Translations under genes and position numbers: made by a program | The notes under the pieces: generated by a model | Databases searched by the model: none | Told to the model about the DNA's origin: nothing | What the model saw: only the letters and a program-made list of their open reading frames with translations | Assembly (NCBI RefSeq): GCF_900099995.1 | Contig: NZ_FNCZ01000002.1 | Span: 248,001-312,000 of the forward strand | DNA from: Winogradskyella thalassocola | GTDB lineage: Bacteria; Bacteroidota; Bacteroidia; Flavobacteriales; Flavobacteriaceae | DNA: 64,000 bases | Direction of reading: 5' to 3' | Shown here: piece after piece, positions 34,303 to 42,795 of the stretch | How positions within the stretch are numbered: the first letter of the stretch is position 1 | Layout of the letters: each line of letters starts with the position of its first letter

Positions 34303-35334
34303 TCAGATAATTTCTTTCTTAAGCCGTGTTTTAGAGTTGGCTAAATACCACGCTGTAGCAAATATTAATTTTGTCCGTTTTTCTAATAACGGATAATTAA
34401 TTTTGTCTGCGGTATCTGTTGGTTTAGTGTAATCGGCATGCTCTCCATTAAAAAAGAAAATGACAGGGACATCTTTTAAAGCAAAGTTATAGTGATCAGA
34501 CCGATAATAATATTGATTTGGGTCTCTTTCTTCATTGTATTTATAATCGAGATGAAGGTCTGTAAATGCTGTATTTGCTTGTTCTGTGATATAATAGAGT
34601 TCGGAACTCATTCTGTTTGATCCGATAACATAAATATAGTTTTCATTGTCTTTATGCCTATCGTCAACACGTCCAATCATATCCATATTTAAAGTTGCAA
34701 CTGCATCTTCGAGAGGAAATATTGGATTTTCTGTATAGAATTTAGAGCCATACAAACCCACTTCTTCTGCTGTTACATGTAAAAAAACAAGACTTCTTTT
34801 AGGTCGGTAACCATCTTTAGTAGCTTGGTTAAAAGCCTCTGCTATTTCTAATACGGCTGCAGTACCAGACCCATTGTCGTCTGCTCCATTATAAATTTCA
34901 CCGTCCTTAATACCTTCGTGGTCCGAGTGTGCGGTGATATAAACATATTCTTCCGGAAATTCGGAACCTTCAATATATGCTATAACATTTTGAGACGCAT
35001 TTAGGTTGTTTGGTAAGTTCTTTTTAGGTACTTCTTGATAATAATCAGGATACGATTCTGGCGCACCTATATTTTGATTTTTATACTGTTCTCTAATGTA
35101 TTCACAAACCAAATTATGACCTTCTTCTCCGGTCATTCTACCATTGTATTTATCTGAAGCAACTTCTACGACATGCGTTTTTAAGTCTTCAGATGTAATG
35201 GTATTTAAGTAGGTTGTAACAACAGTTTCATCTGCAAACGTTATACTGTTTTTTAGGTTGTTAACTTTCTCACTATGTCTTATTGTGGCGCAAGAACCCA
35301 CAAAAAGCAGAACAGAAGCAAAAAATACTTTCAT
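34303..35334 (-). CDS. M28-family metallopeptidase lipoprotein, short paralogue
   Basis: 343 residues from the ATG at 35334; a longer frame starting at 35355 needs a TTG. Lipoprotein signal LLFVGSCAT (Cys at about 15). It keeps all M28 ligands of its neighbour (TAHSDHEG, YNGADDNGSG, HVTAEEVGLYGS, NMDMIGRVD, YRSDHYNF) with high local identity, but lacks the PA-like insert of about 170 residues. This points to a tandem duplication with loss or gain of the insert. Probably an extracellular aminopeptidase. Confidence 0.92.
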   Translation of the reverse strand: MKVFFASVLLFVGSCATIRHSEKVNNLKNSITFADETVVTTYLNTITSEDLKTHVVEVASDKYNGRMTGEEGHNLVCEYIREQYKNQNIGAPESYPDYYQEVPKKNLPNNLNASQNVIAYIEGSEFPEEYVYITAHSDHEGIKDGEIYNGADDNGSGTAAVLEIAEAFNQATKDGYRPKRSLVFLHVTAEEVGLYGSKFYTENPIFPLEDAVATLNMDMIGRVDDRHKDNENYIYVIGSNRMSSELYYITEQANTAFTDLHLDYKYNEERDPNQYYYRSDHYNFALKDVPVIFFFNGEHADYTKPTDTADKINYPLLEKRTKLIFATAWYLANSKTRLKKEII

Positions 35335-35403
35335 GTAACTAATTGATTTCCGCAAAAATAAGATAAATAGATTGAAGTTTTTCTTGCTAAGAGTTAGAAA
35401 TTT

Positions 35404-35739
35404 TTAAAAATCTTCTTCAATTTCAAGATCTTCAAGGATTTCTTTAGAGTCCTCAAGGTTTTCTTCATCTCTTTGTTCTAATTGATCTGTGTTGCCTACT
35501 TCTGAAGTATGAAACACTCCTTTGTAAATTGTTAAGCTCAAAGAGATAATAACTAATAGAAATATATATTGAATAGTTTTTGATTTTGACTGCTCTTTTT
35601 TTGATAAATACAATAGAAATAAACCACTTAGAAATGCAATGATTATTGGAGCAAATGCTAAATTATATAAAGGAGTTACAGAGAGCACAACAGCAATTAT
35701 TGCACAAATGAAACCTAAAATGATGATTATTTTTTTCAT
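35404..35739 (-). CDS. Hypothetical membrane protein with acidic tail
   Basis: 111 residues: three hydrophobic segments (about 3-21, 26-45, 57-74) and a C-terminal tail extremely rich in Glu and Asp (EQRDEENLEDSKEILEDLEIEEDF). I do not recognise a family. It lies between the second M28 gene and DUF3108, 6 bp from the latter, on the same strand, so it is likely co-transcribed. Confidence 0.6.
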   Translation of the reverse strand: MKKIIIILGFICAIIAVVLSVTPLYNLAFAPIIIAFLSGLFLLYLSKKEQSKSKTIQYIFLLVIISLSLTIYKGVFHTSEVGNTDQLEQRDEENLEDSKEILEDLEIEEDF

Positions 35740-35745
35740 GTTCTT

Positions 35746-36525
35746 TTAATTTTTTAAACCCGTTGCAGACATAATTTTTAATTCACCATTTCCAACAGGA
35801 ATTTTAAATTTGGCATAAACAGGGATTTTGTTCGCATCTGCCGTTAACCAAATGAGATTAGAATTTTCGCCTTTTAATAAATTGCTATCTTTTAAGGAAA
35901 CGGCTAATTTATAGCATTCTTTGTTGCCTATTTTGGTTTGTACCGTTTCTTTACCTATATATTTAACGATAAGTGATGTTTCTTTATTATCGAATAAAAT
36001 GGTGAACTCTTGTTGGTCTCCAGGATTCGCCTTATGGATGTCTAAATTTCTTATACCGTAAAGTGTACTGATAATATCTTTAGACGAAGCTCCAATTTTT
36101 AAAGTTTTATTTTCTTCCCAAAACGTCCCATCTTTCTTTTTCTTTCGCTTTAGACTTGTTACAAGTTTTGATAAATGATTATACTTATACTGCATAAATT
36201 TATAGTAACCTCCCTCATTGATATCTCTTTTATATAAATATGGTGTTAATGTTTTTGGATTTACATAGCTTTCATATAAATCTCTAATTTTAAAAAAATT
36301 ATCCCAATTTTTATACGAAGTAGCTGTACATTTTAAACGTAACAATGTGTTTTTGGATGTGCTTACTTCACTGGTTTCCATTTTTACTTCGGCTATATCA
36401 GTTAAGAGGCCAGACATATTATAGGACGCACTGAAAACAAGTTTTTCGCCTGCGGCAATGGTTGTATTCTGTGCAATGCTATTTATTGTAGAAAAGATAA
36501 AAAATAGAAATATCAGAGGTTTCAT
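35746..36525 (-). CDS. DUF3108 domain secreted protein
   Basis: 259 residues with a signal peptide (cleavage after IAQN, about residue 19). AAGEKLVFSASYNMSGLLTDIAEVKME, the FFKIRDLYESYVNPKTLTPYLYKRDI segment and WLTADANKIPVYAKFKIPVG are typical of DUF3108, a periplasmic beta-rich domain of unknown function. It is the first gene of a leftward pair with the acidic-tail membrane protein. Confidence 0.85.
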   Translation of the reverse strand: MKPLIFLFFIFSTINSIAQNTTIAAGEKLVFSASYNMSGLLTDIAEVKMETSEVSTSKNTLLRLKCTATSYKNWDNFFKIRDLYESYVNPKTLTPYLYKRDINEGGYYKFMQYKYNHLSKLVTSLKRKKKKDGTFWEENKTLKIGASSKDIISTLYGIRNLDIHKANPGDQQEFTILFDNKETSLIVKYIGKETVQTKIGNKECYKLAVSLKDSNLLKGENSNLIWLTADANKIPVYAKFKIPVGNGELKIMSATGLKN

Positions 36526-36656
36526 AAAATCTTAATTTGAGTGTCTAAATTGATATATTCAATTATTATATCGAATGTACAATGCTTTCTTAAATCTTGC
36601 AATACTGATGATTAAATCTATAAATTAAAATTTTTAAAAAAAACTACACAAAAATC

Positions 36657-36687
36657 TTTGCCTAGAACAAAAAGGATTTTATATTTG
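36657..36687 (+). promoter_or_regulatory. Bacteroidota-type promoter of tRNA-Ser
   Basis: TTTG (36657-36660), 19 bp, TATATTTG (36680-36687), 11 bp before the tRNA gene. Same spacing as the tRNA-His promoter. Confidence 0.85.
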
Positions 36688-36698
36688 CACCCGCTAAC

Positions 36699-36783
36699 GG
36701 AGAGTTGGCAGAGTGGTCGAATGCGGCAGTCTTGAAAACTGTTGAGGGTCACACCTCCAGGGGTTCGAATCCCTTACTCTCCG
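36699..36783 (+). tRNA. tRNA-Ser (TGA)
   Basis: 85 nt with acceptor GGAGAGT/ACTCTCC and discriminator G. Anticodon loop CTTGAAA gives anticodon TGA. The long variable arm (TTGAGGGTCACACCTCC region) is typical of serine tRNAs, and the T loop reads TTCGAAT. The CCA end is not encoded. Confidence 0.95.
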
Positions 36784-36805
36784 CAAGGAATGTTAAAGTT
36801 CCTCT

Positions 36806-36838
36806 AAAAGCCCGTAAACGTAATGTTTATGGGCTTTT
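36806..36838 (+). terminator. Terminator after tRNA-Ser
   Basis: AAAAGCCCGTAAAC, loop GTAAT, GTTTATGGGCTTTT with one G-T pair, followed by more T residues. It ends the tRNA-Ser transcript. The remaining sequence to 36922 holds nothing recognisable. Confidence 0.85.
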
Positions 36839-36922
36839 TTCGTTTGTTATATGTGGCTATATTATTTGAACTTATGGTTTGTAATGCGACATAGCAATAG
36901 TCGTTTTATGAATTTCAATACG

Positions 36923-38104
36923 TTAAGCGACTTCTACATTTCTATTTAAGAGCTGCTTTTTTAAGTAATAAAAACGTAGTAATACTGCAACATAGCCTAA
37001 TAATAGTAATAGAAGTAAATGAACAATTTCATTGCTATACAGATTACTCTCAACACCCATGATTGTTTCTTTCTTTAAAAAACTGAAATAAGGCTTTAAA
37101 GGAATTAGGTTAGACATAAACTGTATTACTAGTGGCATGTCTTTAAAAGACCATGTGATTCCTGTAATTAAGAACACAGGATACGATGTAAAAGCCATGA
37201 CTTCCATCGCTCTAGCTTGAGATTTAAAGAATGAAGATATAAACCATCCATAAAATATAGTGGCTATAAAAAAGAGAAAAGATACGGTGATTAAAGTAAA
37301 CATAGAGTTATTAAGCGGTAAATCAAAAATTGGAAATATCACAAAAAAGGTAAGGATGGTATAAGCTGCATACAATAGAAAATAAAAACCTGTTTTACCA
37401 AAAAAATAATTTAAAAAACTAAGTGGAGCGTCATTAAAAATAAATGGAATGAGGTTGTTTTTACGATCTAAAGCCACACTTTCAGAAAGACCAATAAGTA
37501 ATGTTTGATGCAGAATAAGTATAAACAGTGCCGGTAATAAAAAATTACCATAATTATTAGCTGGATTATAAACCGCATGAATTTGGGCTATAATAGGCTG
37601 GGCTTTTTTTGCAGCTAAAGACGGATTTATTTCTTTAGACTTAAAAAAATTCTCGCGTGATTCTACGGCATAGTCCATCGCAACTAAGTTAACCGATTTG
37701 TTAATATCGTTAGAAGATAGGAATTTAGAATTATTAAGTATCAGGCCAATTGGAGTACTTTCATGAGCTTTAAGTTTGTTTTCAAATCCACTTGGAATAT
37801 GAATTAATCCTTGCACATCAAACCGATAAAGCCCATTTTTTGCTTCATTGAGATCTAAATAAGTATGTGTTATATCCACTTTCTGCGTGGCATTAATTTT
37901 ATTTAAAAAGGCCCGACTACTATGTGAATTATCTAAATCAACAATACCAACACTAACGTTTTCTTCATCTTTATTAAAATAGGTTGAACCCATCAATGCA
38001 AAGTAGAGTAGTGGTGCTGCCAATAAGGCCAACAGAATACTATGGTCGTTGTAAATTTGCGTGGCTTCCTTTTTGAGTAATTGCCAAATTAATTTCAGGT
38101 TCAT
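36923..38104 (-). CDS. ABC-2 type transporter permease (second of pair)
   Basis: 393 residues: one N-terminal helix (about 20-40), a large periplasmic domain (VSVGIVDLDNSHSSRAFLNKI, IHIPSGFENKL), then five to six helices from about 190. This is the ABC2_membrane_3 layout of YhhJ-like drug or polysaccharide exporters. It overlaps the previous permease by 4 bp (ATGA) and ends the TolC-HlyD operon. No ATP-binding subunit is encoded in the operon. Confidence 0.88.
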   Translation of the reverse strand: MNLKLIWQLLKKEATQIYNDHSILLALLAAPLLYFALMGSTYFNKDEENVSVGIVDLDNSHSSRAFLNKINATQKVDITHTYLDLNEAKNGLYRFDVQGLIHIPSGFENKLKAHESTPIGLILNNSKFLSSNDINKSVNLVAMDYAVESRENFFKSKEINPSLAAKKAQPIIAQIHAVYNPANNYGNFLLPALFILILHQTLLIGLSESVALDRKNNLIPFIFNDAPLSFLNYFFGKTGFYFLLYAAYTILTFFVIFPIFDLPLNNSMFTLITVSFLFFIATIFYGWFISSFFKSQARAMEVMAFTSYPVFLITGITWSFKDMPLVIQFMSNLIPLKPYFSFLKKETIMGVESNLYSNEIVHLLLLLLLGYVAVLLRFYYLKKQLLNRNVEVA

Positions 38105-39282
38105 ATGGTGCTCATTTTTGGTTGCAGAAAAATATGTTTTCTGTTAATGATTAAACCTATAATGATTATGATTACTGCAATGCAAAGGAATATTGAGAGT
38201 TTCTGTAGTTCTGGTATTATAAATCTGAAGGGTGTATTTAACTGATAAATTTTAAGAAATCCGGTTAAAAAGTGAGTATAAGGAATCACTTCAGCATACC
38301 AACGATTAAACCAAGGCATCGCCCAAATAGGAAAGGTAAAACCACTAAATACAAATGCAGGTGAATTGTAAAAAATAGCGACATCTAAGGCAATTATTTC
38401 ATCTTTAAAAAGTAATGAGATTCCGAATCCAAGGGCTATATTAACGGTAAGGAAGAGTAACATCAAGACCAAAAGTGAGCCTATATCTCCATAAATCGGT
38501 ATACTAAATATGGGAAATACAATTGCAAATAAAAATCCGCACAAACTGAGTCCAAAGACTAAATGAGCCAAATACTTACCTAATAGCATGGTTACCACGC
38601 TTCCATTGGCTGTAGTGAATAAATCCGTGTAAGTATCTTGTTTCCATTCATTATTAAAGGCTCTAGAGGCCGCAAAGAATAGGATCATTTGTATTAATAC
38701 GGTAGCGAGTCCAGGTAGTAGATAATACACATAATTGTATTGAGGATTTGCTAAAACTTTCGTGTTTATAGCAATAGGCATAACAGTCCCTCTAATTTTA
38801 TCAGGATTAATGCCTAAAGGCGCTATGTTTTTAACCACGACTCCAGCACTGAGTAGTTGTGTAACTTCTTGTGCAGATTTATAAAGTAGATTTCCAAAGA
38901 CAATATTGGTAGAATTTGTATAAATCTTTATTTGTGTAGGAATACTTTTAAGAACATCGTTATGAAAATCTTTTGGGATATAGAATATGCCTTCAACATT
39001 GTTTGAAACAAATACATTCTCTAGCTTATCTTTTGAAGCGATATAGTAGGTAACATTTAAACTCGGAGATGCTTCTAATGATTTAATATAAGCTCTACTC
39101 AAAGTGCTATTATCATTGTCGTAAACCGCAATGGGCACTTCTCTTAGGGCACCTTTGTAATATATTAAGCCTAATAATATGAACACAATGACAGGAATAA
39201 TTAGGTATAAATTCCTCGCGGATTTCTGCCGTGCTAACCGTTGCATTTCCCTTTTAAAAATATGGTATACAGGCCAATTCAT
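38101..39282 (-). CDS. ABC-2 type transporter permease (first of pair)
   Basis: 393 residues with the same architecture as its neighbour: N-terminal helix (about 27-45), periplasmic domain (VPIAVYDNDNSTLSRAYIKSLEASP, GIFYIPKDFHND), then six helices ending at about 385. The two presumably form a heterodimeric exporter with the HlyD and TolC proteins. It begins 12 bp after the HlyD stop. Confidence 0.88.
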   Translation of the reverse strand: MNWPVYHIFKREMQRLARQKSARNLYLIIPVIVFILLGLIYYKGALREVPIAVYDNDNSTLSRAYIKSLEASPSLNVTYYIASKDKLENVFVSNNVEGIFYIPKDFHNDVLKSIPTQIKIYTNSTNIVFGNLLYKSAQEVTQLLSAGVVVKNIAPLGINPDKIRGTVMPIAINTKVLANPQYNYVYYLLPGLATVLIQMILFFAASRAFNNEWKQDTYTDLFTTANGSVVTMLLGKYLAHLVFGLSLCGFLFAIVFPIFSIPIYGDIGSLLVLMLLFLTVNIALGFGISLLFKDEIIALDVAIFYNSPAFVFSGFTFPIWAMPWFNRWYAEVIPYTHFLTGFLKIYQLNTPFRFIIPELQKLSIFLCIAVIIIIIGLIINRKHIFLQPKMSTI

Positions 39283-39294
39283 GGATAGCGTTGC

Positions 39295-40269
39295 TTATTT
39301 AATAATTTGAATGGACATTCCTGGTCGTAAGTCCACTATACGATCTTGTGGTTTTAGGTGAATCTCGAAAGATTTGAGTTCATATTCCCCTTTGGCTTTA
39401 ATAGGAACCCAAGTCGCGAAATTAGCCATTGGTGCAATGTACGTTACTTTAAAATCGACAGTTTCATAATCTAAGCCAGGTACTTTAGCTTTATGTAACG
39501 TTCCGATTTTAAATTCAGATAAATTATCTTCTCTGATATTTAAGATTGCATATATTTTTTCAGGAATTTGTATGGTTAGTATTGGATAACCTGAAGCCAT
39601 AACTTCTCCTTCTTCAGCAATTTGATTACTAATGATGCCCGATGTTGGTGCAACTATATTTAATTCGTCATAGAACGCCTCAACTTCATTGTAAGCACCT
39701 TGCGCACTTTCAAAACTCCCTTGTGCTGCTTTGATATCTTCCTTTCGCGTGCCTTTTTTACCCATTTCCCACATGGATTTAGCAGCATTCATCTGTTCTT
39801 TTGCGGCATCAAACTTAAATTGAATTTCATCCATTTCTTGTTTAGAGATAATACTATCAGCATAGAGTGCTTGGTATCTTTTATAGGTTTTTTCGGCGAA
39901 ATCAAATTGACTTTTAGCCATTAAATATTGATTTTGAAGTGCGTTAATTTCTTCTTTACGAGCCCCTGTTTCGGCTTTTTCAATTAACGAACGTGCTGCT
40001 TTGACCATACCTTCTGCTTGGCCTTTTCTGGCCTCTAAAATATCGGGTTCTAAGGTTGCTAAAACTTGTCCTTTTTCTACGGTGTTTCCTTTTTCAATTA
40101 AAATAGACATAACGCGTCCTGGGATTTCAGAGGATACGTTTACTTCAGTCGTTTCTAGCATTCCAACATATAGGTCTTCCTCAGTTGAATTCGATCTAAC
40201 TATAAAATATACAATAGAGAACACAATTATTAGTATAGGAATGGATAATATAATGTGCGATTTTTTCAT
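39295..40269 (-). CDS. HlyD-family membrane fusion (periplasmic adaptor) protein
   Basis: 324 residues: one N-terminal membrane helix (about 5-24), a lipoyl half-motif VNVSSEIPGRVMSILIEKGNTVEKGQVLATLEP, a coiled-coil hairpin (about 75-190), and the returning half IVAPTSGIISNQIAEEGEVMASGYPILTI. It bridges the inner-membrane permeases and the outer-membrane TolC. It lies 5 bp after the tolC-like gene. Confidence 0.92.
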   Translation of the reverse strand: MKKSHIILSIPILIIVFSIVYFIVRSNSTEEDLYVGMLETTEVNVSSEIPGRVMSILIEKGNTVEKGQVLATLEPDILEARKGQAEGMVKAARSLIEKAETGARKEEINALQNQYLMAKSQFDFAEKTYKRYQALYADSIISKQEMDEIQFKFDAAKEQMNAAKSMWEMGKKGTRKEDIKAAQGSFESAQGAYNEVEAFYDELNIVAPTSGIISNQIAEEGEVMASGYPILTIQIPEKIYAILNIREDNLSEFKIGTLHKAKVPGLDYETVDFKVTYIAPMANFATWVPIKAKGEYELKSFEIHLKPQDRIVDLRPGMSIQIIK

Positions 40270-40274
40270 GATAA

Positions 40275-41753
40275 TTATTGGTTACTTATAATTGGTATTA
40301 TCTTTTCTGGTTGTCCTATTGAAGTATAAAGACTAGCGATGGCTTTGTAATAACCATCTAAAGCAACGAGTTGTTCTATTTTAGATTTTTCGTAGAGTAA
40401 AGTAGCGTCTATCACATCAATAGATTTACCTAAACCTTCTTCAAAACGTCTGGTATTAATTCTAAGATTTTCTTTAGCAAGTTTTACAGTTGCTAATTGA
40501 CTATTGTATAATTCTTGCTGGTTAAGAGTGTTCATATAATTACTCTCAACAAGCAATTTAATTTGTTGTGACGCGTATGCTTTTGCATTTTTCACTTCTT
40601 CTTGTAAATGTTTACTCGCTTTTAATTTGTTGACATCCTTAAAGCCGTTAAAAATATTAAGCTGTGCCTGTATGCCTATCATAAATTTCGGTGGAACTAT
40701 AGGAAGGTCTTCACGAAACATATTATAAGTACCAAATGCGGCGATATTGGGCATAAACTTAGATTTCTCCAGCGCATGAGATTGTGTCGCCATAATCTCT
40801 TTTTGATTGATTAATTCTAAAATAGGCTGGTTTGCATTTGCGGCGTTGAGAAGCTCATTAAAATCAAAATACAAATCTTGATAACTGATACTATCCATAA
40901 CCTTAAAGTCTACAGAATCGGATAAATTCATGGTAGTCCGCAATGCCATTTTAGCCAGTTGTAGTTTGTTCTTGTCATTGTTAAGATCCTTTTCGGCATC
41001 GGCAACGGCTACTTGTGCTCTTAATAAAATATGTTTTGGAAGAATTTCTAATTCAATAGCGCGTTCGGTTTGTGCTTTGTGGGTTAACATGCCATCGTAA
41101 ACTTGCTGACGCGTATTTATAACTTGTTTTAGAAGAATAACTGTTAGGTATCTATCGACGAGCTCATGGGCAATGTCATCTTTAATTTGTTTAAGCTCTA
41201 TTTCAGAAGTTTCAAGTTCTGCTTTTGCATATTTTTTTGCAGCAATAATTTTTCCACCAGTATAAATTGGTTGAGTGGCCGTTAATACAGCTGTAGGAAT
41301 TTGTTGATTATCAATGACTAGGTTATAAGCTGGTAATTGCCCTAAGGTATTAACTATGGTGCCATATGCCGCTTCTGGAGTTAAATCTAATCCTAAACTT
41401 TCACCATAACTGCCAATAAAAGCAGCACCATACTTTCCTGCTAAATCATCTATAGAACTTTTAACTTGTGAGGTGTTCACTTCCATGTTGTCACTCAGGT
41501 ATGTGTAGCCTCCTAATAGATTAATAGAAGGTAAAAAATTACCTTTTGCAGCCTTGTCTTCATATGTTTTTTGCTGAACACGCTCGGTATAGCGTTTTAT
41601 TTTTTCATTATGAGCGTAGCTTATTTCTAAAGCTTCAGACAGGCTTATTTGTCTTTCTTGCCCGTAAATACTAACGCTACAGAGCAATATGAGTATGCTA
41701 ATAGTAATGTTGTTTACGATGTTTCTTAAAAATATATAAATCCAATTTTTCAT
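40275..41753 (-). CDS. TolC-family outer membrane efflux protein
   Basis: About 492 residues from the ATG at 41753; a longer frame to 41804 starts with TTG and adds a polar tail before the signal peptide. The signal peptide ends near VSIYGQ. ISLSEALEISYAHNEKI and PSINLLGGYTYLS mark the first TolC repeat, and NIAAFGTYNMF, MIGIQAQLNIFNGF and IDVIDATLLYEKSKIEQL the second. It forms the outer-membrane channel of the exporter. First gene of the operon; a CRP-type dyad with -7 box lies upstream. Confidence 0.92.
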   Translation of the reverse strand: MKNWIYIFLRNIVNNITISILILLCSVSIYGQERQISLSEALEISYAHNEKIKRYTERVQQKTYEDKAAKGNFLPSINLLGGYTYLSDNMEVNTSQVKSSIDDLAGKYGAAFIGSYGESLGLDLTPEAAYGTIVNTLGQLPAYNLVIDNQQIPTAVLTATQPIYTGGKIIAAKKYAKAELETSEIELKQIKDDIAHELVDRYLTVILLKQVINTRQQVYDGMLTHKAQTERAIELEILPKHILLRAQVAVADAEKDLNNDKNKLQLAKMALRTTMNLSDSVDFKVMDSISYQDLYFDFNELLNAANANQPILELINQKEIMATQSHALEKSKFMPNIAAFGTYNMFREDLPIVPPKFMIGIQAQLNIFNGFKDVNKLKASKHLQEEVKNAKAYASQQIKLLVESNYMNTLNQQELYNSQLATVKLAKENLRINTRRFEEGLGKSIDVIDATLLYEKSKIEQLVALDGYYKAIASLYTSIGQPEKIIPIISNQ

Positions 41754-41788
41754 TTGTACGAAGAAAGATGAGTAATACAATTTTGATG

Positions 41789-41831
41789 TAAAATTACAAC
41801 TCAAGACTAAAACCGAATATGACCAAAGTCA
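41789..41831 (-). promoter_or_regulatory. CRP-type dyad and -7 box of the TolC exporter operon
   Basis: On the minus strand TGAC-TTTG-GTCA (41831-41820) is followed after 23 bp by TAATTTTA (41796-41789). The arrangement is identical in spacing to eight other promoters here. The start codon is 35 bp further. Confidence 0.75.
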
Positions 41832-41939
41832 GTCTTTCTTTTGAAATCAGTTTTTAATAAGTAGAGATAATTGCAGAACAAATAAGTTGATTTCGAATAA
41901 GAACTCTTCTTTGTTTTAACATTTATTAACGCTTATAAA

Positions 41940-41982
41940 TGATTTATATCATTTAAAAATCAAGGTGTAGCAAATATCTTTG
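41940..41982 (+). promoter_or_regulatory. CRP-type dyad and -7 box of the patatin/kinase/regulator operon
   Basis: TGAT-TTAT-ATCA (41940-41951), extended to a longer dyad by AAA and TTT flanks, is followed after 23 bp by TATCTTTG (41975-41982), a perfect -7 consensus 20 bp before the patatin start. The dyad centre lies about 33 bp upstream of the -7 centre, a class II activator position. This promoter would drive the operon that encodes the CRP-type response regulator itself. Confidence 0.78.
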
Positions 41983-42002
41983 TTAGAACGAAAATAGAGA
42001 TT

Positions 42003-42668
42003 ATGAAATTAGGGTTAGTGTTATCTGGCGGAGGTGCAAGAGGAGCTGCTCATATTGGTGTCATAAAAGCATTAGAAGAACATGGTATAGTTGCAACCCA
42101 TGTCGCAGGAACAAGTTCTGGTGCTATTGTTGGTGCATTGTATGCAAATGGTGTGCCTTGGGATGAGATACTCACTTTTTTTAAAACGATAACGCTGTTT
42201 CAAACTAATAAGTACGCTTACAATAAACCTGGTTTTTTAGATAGCATTAAATTTTATGACGATCTTAAAAAGTATCTTCCAGATGATGATTTTTCTTCTT
42301 TAAAGAAATCTCTTTACATTACAGCAACTGATGTTATAAAAGGAACCTTAAAAATTTTTAGTAAAGGTCAATTGATAAAACCCGTAATCGCATCGGCTTT
42401 GTTTCCGGGTGTTTTTACACCTACAGAAATTAATGGTTCGTATTATATAGATGGAGGAACACTTAACAATTTTCCTACCGAACCTTTAACACCTCTCTGT
42501 GATAAAATTATTGGAGTCTACGTTAATCCATTAAAAAAAATTAAGGTAAACGATTTGAAGCATTCCTATACGATTGTAGAGCGTGCCTACAAAATTAAGG
42601 TGGCGGCTGAGTCTATTAATAAGTTTGGCTTATGTAATTTTGTGATCTCACCAGAAGAACTTAATTAG
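42003..42668 (+). CDS. Patatin-like phospholipase, apparently truncated by in-frame TAG
   Basis: 221 residues. Catalytic dyad: GTSSG (nucleophile S38) and YYIDGGTLNNFP (D150), with the oxyanion SGGGARGAAHIGV at the start. The frame stops at TAG (42666-42668) right after SPEELN. The same frame then continues with YGTFDMNNIDAIFDLGY and ends at TAG 42780-42782. This tail is exactly what patatin-like proteins of the phylum carry next, so the ancestral gene had about 259 codons. The truncated product keeps the dyad and may still fold. It heads a rightward operon with an MscS channel, sensor kinase, response regulator and cardiolipin synthase, suggesting membrane lipid remodelling. Confidence 0.85.
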   Translation: MKLGLVLSGGGARGAAHIGVIKALEEHGIVATHVAGTSSGAIVGALYANGVPWDEILTFFKTITLFQTNKYAYNKPGFLDSIKFYDDLKKYLPDDDFSSLKKSLYITATDVIKGTLKIFSKGQLIKPVIASALFPGVFTPTEINGSYYIDGGTLNNFPTEPLTPLCDKIIGVYVNPLKKIKVNDLKHSYTIVERAYKIKVAAESINKFGLCNFVISPEELN

Positions 42669-42782
42669 TATGGAACTTTTGATATGAATAATATAGATGC
42701 CATTTTTGACCTAGGCTATACGACAACAAAGTCATTATTAGAAGTGCGAGGAATTACAGAAGGCAATGCAGATTTAAAATAG
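42669..42782 (+). pseudogene. Orphaned C-terminal tail of the patatin gene
   Basis: 37 codons in the same frame as the patatin gene after the TAG, encoding YGTFDMNNIDAIFDLGY and further residues to a second TAG. No start codon at a useful position except an internal ATG. It ends 13 bp before the MscS gene, as a normal operon gene end would. Best read as the detached end of the patatin. Confidence 0.7.
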
Positions 42783-42795
42783 CTAAATAAGATTT

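Noticed and set aside
41754..41804. N-terminal extension of the TolC protein
   Set aside because: It needs a TTG start and would place 17 polar residues before a normal signal peptide; it would also overlap the -7 box at 41789-41796.
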